From CAYZPB01 sp964480445 (GTDB lineage: Bacteria > Bacillota > Bacilli > Tepidibacillales > Tepidibacillaceae), in assembly GCA_964480445.1 (NCBI GenBank), contig CAYZPB010000048.1, forward strand, positions 1 to 6,821: DNA of 6,821 nucleotides, written 5' to 3'. The notes under the pieces are model-generated. The model was not told the origin of the DNA. It saw only the letters and a list, made by a program, of their open reading frames with translations, and searched no databases. Shown one piece after another: positions 1 to 6,073 of this stretch (position 1 is its first letter; each line of letters starts with the position of its first letter). Both the position numbers and the translations under genes were made by a program.

Positions 1-48
1 GGTGGACAAAAATCTTAACGGTTTATTTAGTAAGAGACTAACTTTGCG

Positions 49-58
49 AAAGGGTGGG
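49..58 (+). promoter_or_regulatory. dapB ribosome binding site
   Basis: The purine-rich AAAGGGTGGG is the only good Shine-Dalgarno match before dapB. It lies 7 nt upstream of the in-frame TTG at 66. The earlier in-frame GTG at 54 falls inside this motif and has no ribosome binding site of its own. This favours TTG 66 as the start. Confidence 0.7.
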
Positions 59-65
59 AATAAAT

Positions 66-836
66 TTGGCTAAAATCAAAGTGTTAATTACTGGAGCGAA
101 TGGGAAAATGGGGCAAGAGGTAGTGCGATTAGTAGGAAGTAGTCCCGATTTAGAGCTCGTAGGCTGTATTGATAAGCAATTCATAACAGACGCGACTAAA
201 TTAAAATATAGTGGTCTTGCTGATGCGATTAGGATGACTGCAGCTAATGTTCTTGTAGATTTTACTACACCGGAAAGTGTAAAAGCCAATATGGAGCTAG
301 CAATTAAGGCTGGTATTTCGCCAGTTGTTGGAACAACCGGTTTAACTAATGAGGAGCTACTGGAACTTGATCAACTTGCGAGAGAACGGGGTGTTGGCGG
401 GATTGTAGCACCAAATTTTGCTATTGGTGCAATCTTAATGATGCGATTTGCTGAGCAGGCTGCAAAATACATGTCAGACGTAGAGATAATTGAACTTCAT
501 CATGATCAAAAGCTTGATGCACCATCAGGGACGGCTCTTATGACTGCTGAACTAATTGCAGAAACACGTGCGGCCAAAGTACAAGGACACGCAGATGAGA
601 CGGAGACTATAAAGGGTGCGCGAGGAGCCGACTTCACTGGTTTTCGGATTCATAGTGTGCGTTTACCAGGTTTAGTGGCACACCAAGAAGTGATATTTGG
701 AGCGGTGGGACAGACCTTAACTATTCGTCACGATTCAATAAATCGTGAATCTTTTATGCCAGGTGTTTATTTGGCAATTAAAAAAGTGAAAGCGTTTACT
801 GGCATTCACTATGGACTCGAGCAGATAATGGACTAA
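66..836 (+). CDS. dapB: 4-hydroxy-tetrahydrodipicolinate reductase (DapB)
   Basis: DapB carries out the NAD(P)H-dependent reduction in the diaminopimelate/lysine pathway, which supplies lysine and the peptidoglycan cross-link residue in the cytoplasm. Numbered from TTG 66, the protein has 256 residues, normal for the family. The N-terminal Rossmann domain has the nucleotide-binding loop GANGKMG (10-16) and the GTTG motif (89-92), followed by APNFAIG (115-121). The substrate-binding signature ELHHDQKLDAPSGTA (143-157) contains the His and Lys (H145, K149) that match the catalytic pair known in E. coli DapB. The C-terminal RHDS segment closes the fold. An in-frame GTG at 54 would add four residues but overlaps the ribosome binding site. 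The gene heads an operon with cca 14 bp downstream. No promoter is visible in the 50 bases before it, so transcription probably enters from outside the window. Confidence 0.97.
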   Translation: MAKIKVLITGANGKMGQEVVRLVGSSPDLELVGCIDKQFITDATKLKYSGLADAIRMTAANVLVDFTTPESVKANMELAIKAGISPVVGTTGLTNEELLELDQLARERGVGGIVAPNFAIGAILMMRFAEQAAKYMSDVEIIELHHDQKLDAPSGTALMTAELIAETRAAKVQGHADETETIKGARGADFTGFRIHSVRLPGLVAHQEVIFGAVGQTLTIRHDSINRESFMPGVYLAIKKVKAFTGIHYGLEQIMD

Positions 837-850
837 GGAAGTCGATAGAA

Positions 851-2095
851 ATGGAAAAAATAAAAATTGGACAAGAGCTTCTACGATTTTTAAGTAGACA
901 TGGACATCAGGCTTATTTGGTTGGTGGAACAGTGCGTGATTTTCTGCTTGGGTTTGAGATAGAAGATCTTGATGTGGCAACTTCGGCAACGCCTGAACAA
1001 GTGATTGATTTATTTCCGGATGCTATCCCAACGGGCATAAAATATGGAACGGTTACTGTTAAATTTAAAGAGCAATATATTGAGGTTACGACTTTTCGCT
1101 CGGAGTCTAATTATGTGGACTATCGACGGCCAACTGTGGTCACATATAGTGAGAGCCTAGAGGAGGATCTTTCGCGACGCGACTTTACAATTAATGCGCT
1201 GGCAATGAACATAGAAGAGGGAATTATAGATTTTTATGACGGGCAGACGGCACTTATAGAGCGGTTACTGAAGACCGTAGGCGATGCAGAAGAACGGTTC
1301 CGTGAGGACCCTTTAAGAATGTTGCGGGCGATTCGCTTTATTGCTCAACTTGGCTTTCAGGTAGAAAAGAAAACTTGGGAACAACTAAAAAACTCAGCCT
1401 TTTATGTGCGTTATGTGGCAGTGGAACGCATTAAAAAAGAATTTGATAGAATGCTTGGTTCGGTTTATGTGGGGGATGCAATTATTGCTTTATACGCTTC
1501 TGGTTTATTGAACTGGATACCAGAATTGGCACAAACAGAACTGCCTACTTATGATAGTGGATACCTTGGGAGGCTCATCGAGCAAAGTGACAACAGAATT
1601 ACACGTTGGTACTTGCTGTTACACCAGCTCCCTGCGGATGATTTTGTTTATCTCTTAGACGAATTTTGTTTTTCTAAAAAGGAGCGCCAAGAGCTAAAAG
1701 AACGTTCCGCAGCCTATAATGAATTAGAAATAGAGCTTAGTGAGCAATCGCTTACTAGCTGTTTACTAGCCTATGAAAAGGAATCTATTGAAGAAGCAAT
1801 AAAACTACTTTATATCTTACCTAGGTCAAAGAATTTAAATGCGTCGAAAAGTGAGCCGTTGACTTATTGGTTGGAAAAGTTGGACCTAATTGACCAGAAT
1901 CTGACCGTAAGGTCTGTTACAGATTTGCAGATTAATGGAAGAGACCTTATTGCTGAATTAAACTTGGAAGCTGGCATCATAGTTGGGGATATTTTGGATG
2001 AACTATTTTATCGTGTTATTTTTCAAGGTCTCCCTAACGATAAAAGTAGGCTTTTAAAGGAAGCTGAAAAGATTAGAGGCGAAGAGATTGAATGA
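851..2095 (+). CDS. cca: CCA tRNA nucleotidyltransferase (class II)
   Basis: This enzyme builds or repairs the 3' CCA end of tRNAs from CTP and ATP without a nucleic acid template. At 414 residues it is close to the Bacillus enzymes (about 400). The head domain carries the nucleotidyltransferase signature GGTVRD (25-30) and the metal-binding D39/D41 pair in EDLDVAT. Next come the flexible-loop region with RRP (92-94) leading into LEEDL, then motif C DLSRRDFTINA (106-116). The amino-acid template for base choice is EDPLR (152-156). The region corresponding to the flexible loop, needed for adding the final A, is present. That argues for full CCA addition rather than a CC-only enzyme, although R93 sits where Bacillus homologues usually have His. 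The tail ends with the typical INGRDLI and GDILDEL segments, so the protein is complete. AAGGAAG at 835-841, overlapping the dapB stop codon, is its ribosome binding site. The last 8 bases overlap birA. Confidence 0.96.
   Translation: MEKIKIGQELLRFLSRHGHQAYLVGGTVRDFLLGFEIEDLDVATSATPEQVIDLFPDAIPTGIKYGTVTVKFKEQYIEVTTFRSESNYVDYRRPTVVTYSESLEEDLSRRDFTINALAMNIEEGIIDFYDGQTALIERLLKTVGDAEERFREDPLRMLRAIRFIAQLGFQVEKKTWEQLKNSAFYVRYVAVERIKKEFDRMLGSVYVGDAIIALYASGLLNWIPELAQTELPTYDSGYLGRLIEQSDNRITRWYLLLHQLPADDFVYLLDEFCFSKKERQELKERSAAYNELEIELSEQSLTSCLLAYEKESIEEAIKLLYILPRSKNLNASKSEPLTYWLEKLDLIDQNLTVRSVTDLQINGRDLIAELNLEAGIIVGDILDELFYRVIFQGLPNDKSRLLKEAEKIRGEEIE
2075..2079 (+). promoter_or_regulatory. birA ribosome binding site inside cca
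   Basis: AGAGG lies 8 nt before the TTG at 2088, inside the end of cca. It supports TTG as the birA start. The nearby ATG at 2092 is out of frame. An in-frame stop at 2055-2057 rules out any much earlier start. Confidence 0.6.
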
Positions 2096-2825
2096 TTGCT
2101 GGGGCGATAAAGTTTATAGATTTGAGAGTGTCGATTCAACGCAAATCTGGGCCGAGAAACTGGCTCAAGCAGGTGCTCCGCACGGAACAGTAATTATTGC
2201 TGACGAACAGCTTGAGGGACGCGGTCGTTTGGGGCGGAGCTGGCAATCTGCTGCTGGCAAGGGAGTCTGGTTGAGTATTATTATCCGCCCGCAGCTAAGA
2301 ATCGAGTATTTATCTCAGATAACGTTGCTTAGCTCATTGGCGATTACGCAGACCTTAAGCCAACTGTATAATTTAGATGTTAAAGTCAAATGGCCTAATG
2401 ATATTTACTACGAACGTTACAAGCTTGGTGGAGTGTTAACGCAAGCAAAGATAGTAGGGGAAAAAGCTGAGTACATTATATTAGGAATTGGTTTAAATAC
2501 TGATAAAACTACATTTTCTAAAGATTTGCGAACTAAAGCAATATCGATTGAGGAAGTGGTTGGATATTCCCCTGACAAGCGAGTGCTTATTACTGGACTA
2601 TTAAATAAATTAGCTAAGCTCTATCAGGAATACGAAATAACTGGATTTAAGCCTTTTCTTATACAATATTTAGAAAACTTATATGGAAAGGGTGAGCATG
2701 TAATCGTTGACAATCAGTTACTTGGCAGAATAAATGGTGTTAACCAGCGGGGTGAGCTGATCTTACTTAATGATGCAGGAAGTGAACATATTATAACTAG
2801 TGGAGAAATAAAGTTTGTGAGGTAG
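2088..2825 (+). CDS. birA: Biotin--[acetyl-CoA carboxylase] ligase, catalytic-only form
   Basis: Biotin protein ligase activates biotin to biotinyl-AMP and attaches it to a lysine of carrier proteins such as AccB of acetyl-CoA carboxylase. In 245 residues it shows the full catalytic core. This comprises the N-terminal DSTQIWA segment (16-22), the biotinyl-AMP loop GRGRLGRSW (44-52), KWPND (101-105) with its Lys, KLGGVL (112-117) and GIGLNT (133-138). A small SH3-like C-terminal domain ends in the GEIKFVR tail. The odd point is the start. The B. subtilis protein is about 325 residues with an N-terminal winged-helix DNA-binding domain. Here the protein begins directly at the catalytic domain, and a stop at 2055-2057 closes the frame upstream. 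It should therefore be a group I ligase that cannot repress biotin genes. The start codon is TTG, overlapping the end of cca by 8 bases, which suggests translational coupling. thiN follows after 5 bp. Confidence 0.95.
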   Translation: MNDCWGDKVYRFESVDSTQIWAEKLAQAGAPHGTVIIADEQLEGRGRLGRSWQSAAGKGVWLSIIIRPQLRIEYLSQITLLSSLAITQTLSQLYNLDVKVKWPNDIYYERYKLGGVLTQAKIVGEKAEYIILGIGLNTDKTTFSKDLRTKAISIEEVVGYSPDKRVLITGLLNKLAKLYQEYEITGFKPFLIQYLENLYGKGEHVIVDNQLLGRINGVNQRGELILLNDAGSEHIITSGEIKFVR

Positions 2826-2830
2826 ATACT

Positions 2831-3493
2831 ATGAATCATTCGGAAAAGATTAAAAACATCTATATTTTTGCTGGGGGAATCATCGACGATAAAATCAGCA
2901 ATATTAATTTCTCGCAGAATGATTTGTTGATTGCTGTTGATAGTGGCGCAGAGGCACTTTTTGCTGAGGGAATTACTCCTCACTATTTTTTAGGCGACTT
3001 TGATTCATTAGACAGTTTTTTATATGAGGAGATAAAACAGAGCTATTCAGAACGAATAGTCCATTTTCCGTCAGAAAAAAATGAGACGGATAGCGAATTA
3101 GCATTACAGTTTGCCTTAAAATTAGCGCCTGAAAAGATAATACTATATGGCGCTACTGGGACGAGAATTGATCATATTTGGGCGAACATAAATATTCTGC
3201 TGCAAGCTGAAAAACAAGGTGTTCACGCAGTAATTCGAGATGCACATAACCGGATACAACTGCTATTACCTGAGCAAACTCTTAAGATAGTTAAAGATGA
3301 TTATCATTTCTTATCTTTACTATCTTTTTCTGAAGAGGTGAAGGGTCTGCGAGGTACTGGTTTTAAATATCCGTTAGAAAATCTGACATTAAAGCTGGGT
3401 AGTACTCGTGGGTTAAGCAATGCATTGATAGGAGAACAAGCAGCACTTTCGATTGATGAGGGGATATTACTTGTAATTGAGAGTAAAGATTGA
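2831..3493 (+). CDS. thiN: Thiamine pyrophosphokinase (ThiN)
   Basis: ThiN transfers pyrophosphate from ATP to thiamine, making the cofactor thiamine diphosphate in one cytoplasmic step from salvaged thiamine. The 220 residues match the usual length (B. subtilis ThiN is about 214). Family motifs run in order: DSGAEALF (37-44), the acidic GDFDS (55-59), KNETDSELAL (83-92) and GATGTRIDH (107-115) in the nucleotide/metal-binding region. The C-terminal beta domain has SLLSF, GFKYPL and RGLSN, which contribute to the thiamine site in this family. The start is ATG with GAGGT (2819-2823) 7 nt upstream, overlapping the birA stop codon. It is the last gene of the dapB-cca-birA-thiN unit. It converges on rpmB across only 53 bp, which hold a hairpin terminator. 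No TPP riboswitch precedes it, which fits its place inside a housekeeping operon. Confidence 0.95.
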   Translation: MNHSEKIKNIYIFAGGIIDDKISNINFSQNDLLIAVDSGAEALFAEGITPHYFLGDFDSLDSFLYEEIKQSYSERIVHFPSEKNETDSELALQFALKLAPEKIILYGATGTRIDHIWANINILLQAEKQGVHAVIRDAHNRIQLLLPEQTLKIVKDDYHFLSLLSFSEEVKGLRGTGFKYPLENLTLKLGSTRGLSNALIGEQAALSIDEGILLVIESKD

Positions 3494-3494
3494 A

Positions 3495-3531
3495 AAAGAC
3501 CTCAATCACAATTTAATGGATTGAAGTCTTT
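3495..3531. terminator. Shared thiN/rpmB intrinsic terminator
   Basis: Inverted arms AAAGACCTCAATC (3495-3507) and GATTGAAGTCTTT (3519-3531) flank an 11-nt loop between convergent genes. Twelve of 13 positions are Watson-Crick pairs. The thirteenth is a C/A mismatch in the + transcript but a U-G wobble in the - transcript. The - strand RNA also ends in five U residues, whereas the + strand continues TCTTTGTTAG. The signal should therefore work best for rpmB and less well for the dapB-thiN operon. Confidence 0.75.
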
Positions 3532-3546
3532 GTTAGTCGAATATTA

Positions 3547-3735
3547 TTATACTCTTTGAACCTTACCTGATTTCAAAGCTCTTGCACTTACATATACGCG
3601 CTTCGGTTTACCATCAACAAGGATGCGAACCTTTTGTACGTTTACGCCCCATTTGCGTCTAGACTTACGATTTGAGTGGCTTACTTTATTACCACTACCA
3701 GGACCTTTGCCTGTAACATAACATTTACGTGACAT
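3547..3735 (-). CDS. rpmB: 50S ribosomal protein L28
   Basis: L28 is a small basic protein of the large ribosomal subunit. The 62-residue product has the same length as B. subtilis L28. It shares the opening RKCYVTGKGPGSGNK, the central WGVNVQKVRILVDGKPKRVY and the ending SARALKSGKVQRV. Only one cysteine (C5) is present, so this is the zinc-free form rather than the version with paired CxxC motifs. Translation starts at ATG with an excellent AAAGGAGGTT (3741-3750 on the complement) 5 nt upstream, fitting a highly expressed gene. It is transcribed alone against its neighbours, from a promoter at 3800-3828 to the hairpin at 3495-3531. The same opposite orientation between thiN and yloU is seen in Bacillus. 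Confidence 0.98.
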   Translation of the reverse strand: MSRKCYVTGKGPGSGNKVSHSNRKSRRKWGVNVQKVRILVDGKPKRVYVSARALKSGKVQRV

Positions 3736-3752
3736 TGTTTAACCTCCTTTGT

Positions 3753-3816
3753 TAATAGCTCATAAGCTGTAACATTAATTCTTGTTCAATACTCGTGTTA
3801 TAATAGCATAAGCTGT
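3753..3816. repeat. Imperfect direct repeat at the rpmB promoter/leader
   Basis: TAATAG followed by CATAAGCTGT occurs twice. One copy is at 3753-3770, with two extra bases CT in the middle, and the other is at 3801-3816 without them. The copies start 48 bp apart. The right copy covers most of the rpmB -10 element and the adjacent spacer. The left copy lies in the rpmB 5' leader just before the ribosome binding site. It may be a paired regulator site, a duplicated promoter fragment or chance; no known operator is recognised. Confidence 0.5.
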
Positions 3817-3828
3817 TCAATTTATCAA
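3800..3828 (-). promoter_or_regulatory. rpmB promoter (sigma-A type)
   Basis: On the - strand TTGATA (complement of 3823-3828) is separated by exactly 17 bp from TATTAT (complement of 3800-3805), which is preceded by TGC, giving an extended -10. Transcription would start near 3793, leaving a leader of about 58 nt before rpmB. This is the best promoter match in the window. Confidence 0.75.
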
Positions 3829-3849
3829 GTTTAGATTACAATATTAACA

Positions 3850-3878
3850 ATGACTTTTAATAAATTATGTTTTATAGT
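3850..3878 (+). promoter_or_regulatory. Possible promoter for the asp23-fakA unit
   Basis: ATGACT (3850-3855) and TATAGT (3873-3878) are spaced by 17 bp in AT-rich DNA. This predicts a start near 3885 and a leader of about 40 nt. It sits back to back with the rpmB promoter, with the two -35 boxes 21 bp apart. The match is moderate. An alternative is the TGTTATAAT element at 3796-3804, which lacks a good -35 box. Confidence 0.4.
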
Positions 3879-3909
3879 AAGATGTAGCATAGCCGATATT
3901 TAGATGAAT

Positions 3910-3916
3910 AAGGGGG
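3910..3916 (+). promoter_or_regulatory. Ribosome binding site of the Asp23-family gene
   Basis: AAGGGGG ends 8 nt before ATG 3925 but only 5 nt before the in-frame TTG at 3922. Spacing and codon preference both favour the ATG. Confidence 0.6.
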
Positions 3917-3924
3917 TTTAGTTG

Positions 3925-4287
3925 ATGGCTATAGAAATTCAGAAAAAACTAGGACAATATCATATTTCTGATGATGTAATATCTGTCGCTGCTGGTATCT
4001 CTGCGATGAAAGTATTTGGCTTGGTCGGAATGGCTTCTAGAAAACTATTTAAGGACGGAATAGCTGAGCTTCTCGGCATTGAGAATCTCGACAGAGGTGT
4101 TGAAGTTAGATATGAAGAGGATGAAATATTTATAGATATCTATATTATCGTTAGTTATGGTACAAAAATATCTGAAGTAGCTCATAATGTTCAGCAGCAG
4201 GTAATCTATACACTAAATAGTATAATTGACATCGATGTGACAGCTGTGAATGTGATCGTACAGGGAGTGAGAGTTGCTCAGGCATAG
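3925..4287 (+). CDS. yloU: Asp23/Gls24 (YloU-type) family protein
   Basis: This is a small soluble protein of the Asp23/Gls24 envelope stress-related family, 120 residues from ATG 3925, equal in length to B. subtilis YloU. Recognisable segments are GLVGMAS (32-38), the strand-rich IFIDIYIIVSYG (68-79), the hallmark SYGTKISEVAHNVQQQV (77-93) and VNVIVQGVRV (108-117). There is no signal peptide or membrane segment. In Staphylococcus, Asp23 itself is held at the membrane by a partner protein. The exact role of YloU is unknown. Its fixed place directly before fakA (17 bp away) suggests a link to membrane lipid or envelope homeostasis, but that is inference from context. The TTG at 3922 is a less likely start. 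The symbol is borrowed from the B. subtilis orthologue. Confidence 0.92.
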   Translation: MAIEIQKKLGQYHISDDVISVAAGISAMKVFGLVGMASRKLFKDGIAELLGIENLDRGVEVRYEEDEIFIDIYIIVSYGTKISEVAHNVQQQVIYTLNSIIDIDVTAVNVIVQGVRVAQA

Positions 4288-4304
4288 GTTAGGAGGCAAA
4301 GTTT

Positions 4305-5975
4305 GTGGAATATTATAAGATAGATGGACCAATTTTTACTAAAATGATTATAGCAGCTGCAAAACAGCTAAAGAAAAATGTAAAAGCTATCGATGCATTA
4401 AATGTTTTTCCTGTTCCTGATGGAGACACGGGAACTAATATGAATCTTTCTTTTGCTTCAGGAGTAAGCGAACTAAAAAAGAAGCAAAATGCACATTTTG
4501 GGCAGAACGCAGAAGCACTTTCTCGTGGTCTTTTAATGGGTGCGCGTGGTAACTCTGGAGTTATTCTTTCCCAACTTTTTAGAGGTTTCTCGAAAAAGAT
4601 TAAAAACTACGAGGAGATTGATAGCCGCTTGTTTGCGGAAGCCTTAACGAACGGAGTAGAAAGTGCCTATAGTGCTGTTATGAAACCAGTGGAAGGGACA
4701 ATACTAACGGTAGCAAAGGATGTGGCTAACGAGGCAACAAAGCTAGCGAAAAGTGAAAAAGACATTTTAAAACTAATGGAGAAAATCATTGAGGCTGGTG
4801 AAAAGTCATTGGCGAATACACCTGAGCTTCTGCCTGTCCTAAAAGAAGTCGGTGTAGTAGATGCTGGTGGAAAAGGGCTATTATATATTTATAAAGGATT
4901 TTTGATTGCTTTAAGAAATCCCGATTTAGTAAGTGAAGAGGATGATTTTGAAGATGAGGAAGTCTTTGATGTAAGTGAACAGATGCAATCTGCTCAAGGT
5001 AAGATTTCAGCAGAAGACATTGAATTTGCATATTGCACAGAATTTTTCATTAATTTAATAAATACTGATTTTCCAGAAAGGGCTTTTAAAGAACGATTAA
5101 GCCAGCTGGGCGATTCATTAGTTGTGATTCATGATGAAGATATTGTTAAAGTACATGTGCACTCTAACGAGCCGGGAACTGTTCTTAATACGGCAACTGA
5201 GTATGGTGCCTTAAGTAAAATTAAGATTGAGAATATGCTCGAGCAACATAGTCACCTGGTAGTTGATGAGCAGGATCTGGAAAGCTCTGCTAAAGAACTT
5301 AAGCAGGAAAAGCCGTTACAAGAATACGGGATTATAACGGTGGGTATGGGAGATGGAATTGTTAATATTTTTAAAAGCTTAGGTGCTGATATAGTTATTT
5401 CTGGCGGGCAGACGATGAACCCTAGTACTGAACATATGGTAAAGGCAATTGAGGAAGTTAATGCGAAGCAATATATTATATTGCCTAACAATAGTAATAT
5501 TGTATTGGCAGCTGAACAAGTTATCGACCTTGTTGATAAGCCAGTTGCTGTTATTCCAAGTAAATCTATACCGCAGGGTATTTCTGCACTTTTAAATTTC
5601 GATCAATCACTAACCTTAGAGGAGAACAAGGAAAAGATGGTTGAGGGCCTTAGTACAATTAAAACGGGACAGGTTACTTACTCGGTCAGAGACACTAAGC
5701 TTGAGAATTTAGAAATCAATGAAGGTGACTTTATTGGCCTAGCTAACAATAAAATTCTTGTTAATGGTGATGACTTGTTTGATACTTCTTATAAGTTGCT
5801 AGATGAAATGATTGATGACTCAGACGAGATACTAACGATACTTTACGGAATAGATGTTACACTCGAGCAGGTAGAGGAACTGGTAAAACGGATTGAATCC
5901 GAGTATTCACAACTTGAAATCGAAGTTCACGATGGCGGACAACCGATTTATAATTATATATTTGGTCTCGAGTAA
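4305..5975 (+). CDS. fakA: Fatty acid kinase subunit FakA (YloV, DAK phosphatase-fold family)
   Basis: FakA is the ATP-binding subunit that phosphorylates fatty acids presented by FakB proteins, feeding exogenous fatty acids into phospholipid synthesis. The 556 residues match the family (about 550). The N-terminal DhaL-like kinase domain (about 1-205) holds the metal/nucleotide motif NVFPVPDGDTGTNMN (33-47), GARGNSGVILSQ (79-90) and KPVEGTIL. An acidic linker follows (211-219). In the middle domain C244, H284 and H286 (YCTEF and HVHS) correspond in pattern to the zinc-type Cys/His/His set described for Staphylococcus FakA. The C-terminal third (about 335-556) is the FakB-like domain, with GMGDGIVNIF, SGGQTMNPST and LPNNSNI. 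The start is GTG, 8 nt after AGGAGG (4291-4296). No fakB gene is in the window, as is usual, since FakB is normally encoded elsewhere. It is cotranscribed with the Asp23-family gene and followed by hairpins. Confidence 0.94.
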   Translation: MEYYKIDGPIFTKMIIAAAKQLKKNVKAIDALNVFPVPDGDTGTNMNLSFASGVSELKKKQNAHFGQNAEALSRGLLMGARGNSGVILSQLFRGFSKKIKNYEEIDSRLFAEALTNGVESAYSAVMKPVEGTILTVAKDVANEATKLAKSEKDILKLMEKIIEAGEKSLANTPELLPVLKEVGVVDAGGKGLLYIYKGFLIALRNPDLVSEEDDFEDEEVFDVSEQMQSAQGKISAEDIEFAYCTEFFINLINTDFPERAFKERLSQLGDSLVVIHDEDIVKVHVHSNEPGTVLNTATEYGALSKIKIENMLEQHSHLVVDEQDLESSAKELKQEKPLQEYGIITVGMGDGIVNIFKSLGADIVISGGQTMNPSTEHMVKAIEEVNAKQYIILPNNSNIVLAAEQVIDLVDKPVAVIPSKSIPQGISALLNFDQSLTLEENKEKMVEGLSTIKTGQVTYSVRDTKLENLEINEGDFIGLANNKILVNGDDLFDTSYKLLDEMIDDSDEILTILYGIDVTLEQVEELVKRIESEYSQLEIEVHDGGQPIYNYIFGLE

Positions 5976-5980
5976 ATAAT

Positions 5981-6021
5981 AGGGAAAGATACTTGTGGTT
6001 TCCACAAATATTGTTTTTCCT
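5981..6021 (+). other. Long imperfect hairpin after fakA
   Basis: Bases 5981-5998 can pair with 6002-6021 around a TTT loop. The tip is a perfect TTGTGG/CCACAA stem. Below it come one C/A mismatch, three pairs, a 2-nt bulge (6012-6013) and eight more pairs including two G-U. Seventeen pairs in all begin 6 nt after the fakA stop codon. It lacks an immediate U tract, so it is not itself a standard terminator. It may stabilise the fakA mRNA 3' end or belong to a leader of recG. No known riboswitch class is recognised. Confidence 0.5.
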
Positions 6022-6037
6022 GTAAGCAAGTATTCTT

Positions 6038-6073
6038 GCCCTCTATAATACTATATTGTAGAGGGCTTTTTAT
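6038..6073 (+). terminator. Intrinsic terminator between fakA and recG
   Basis: The 13-bp stem GCCCTCTATAATA (6038-6050) / TATTGTAGAGGGC (6054-6066) has one U-G wobble and a CTA loop. It is followed at once by TTTTTAT. The GC-rich base and U tract make it a strong + strand terminator. It lies only 18 bp before recG, so recG transcription needs read-through or a promoter in the spacer. Confidence 0.88.

Noticed and set aside
2..73. Open frame of 23 codons plus stop overlapping the dapB start, possibly the tail of an upstream gene; a second frame ends at 39-41.
   Set aside because: Too short to recognise a protein, and both frames are equally possible as the end of a preceding gene.
38..289. 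Reverse-strand open frame of 83 codons inside dapB.
   Set aside because: It mirrors the strongly conserved dapB coding frame, and its product resembles nothing known.
735..989. Reverse-strand open frame across the dapB/cca junction.
   Set aside because: It overlaps two well-supported genes and shows no family motif.
2714..2983. Reverse-strand open frame across the birA/thiN junction.
   Set aside because: It is a shadow of two real genes with no recognisable protein features.
3796..3804. Perfect extended -10 (TGTTATAAT) on the + strand in the rpmB-yloU spacer.
   Set aside because: No acceptable -35 box lies 16-18 bp upstream. It largely overlaps the complement of the better rpmB -10, so it is kept only as an alternative for the Asp23-family gene.
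4786..5491. Two reverse-strand open frames (4786-5031 and 5252-5491) within fakA.
   Set aside because: They lie entirely inside a confidently identified gene; the Leu/His- and Ser/Ile-rich compositions are typical of antisense frames.
5976..6073. A known riboswitch or T-box leader before recG.
   Set aside because: I see no T-box motif and no recognisable core of the preQ1, fluoride or TPP classes. Only generic hairpins are supported.
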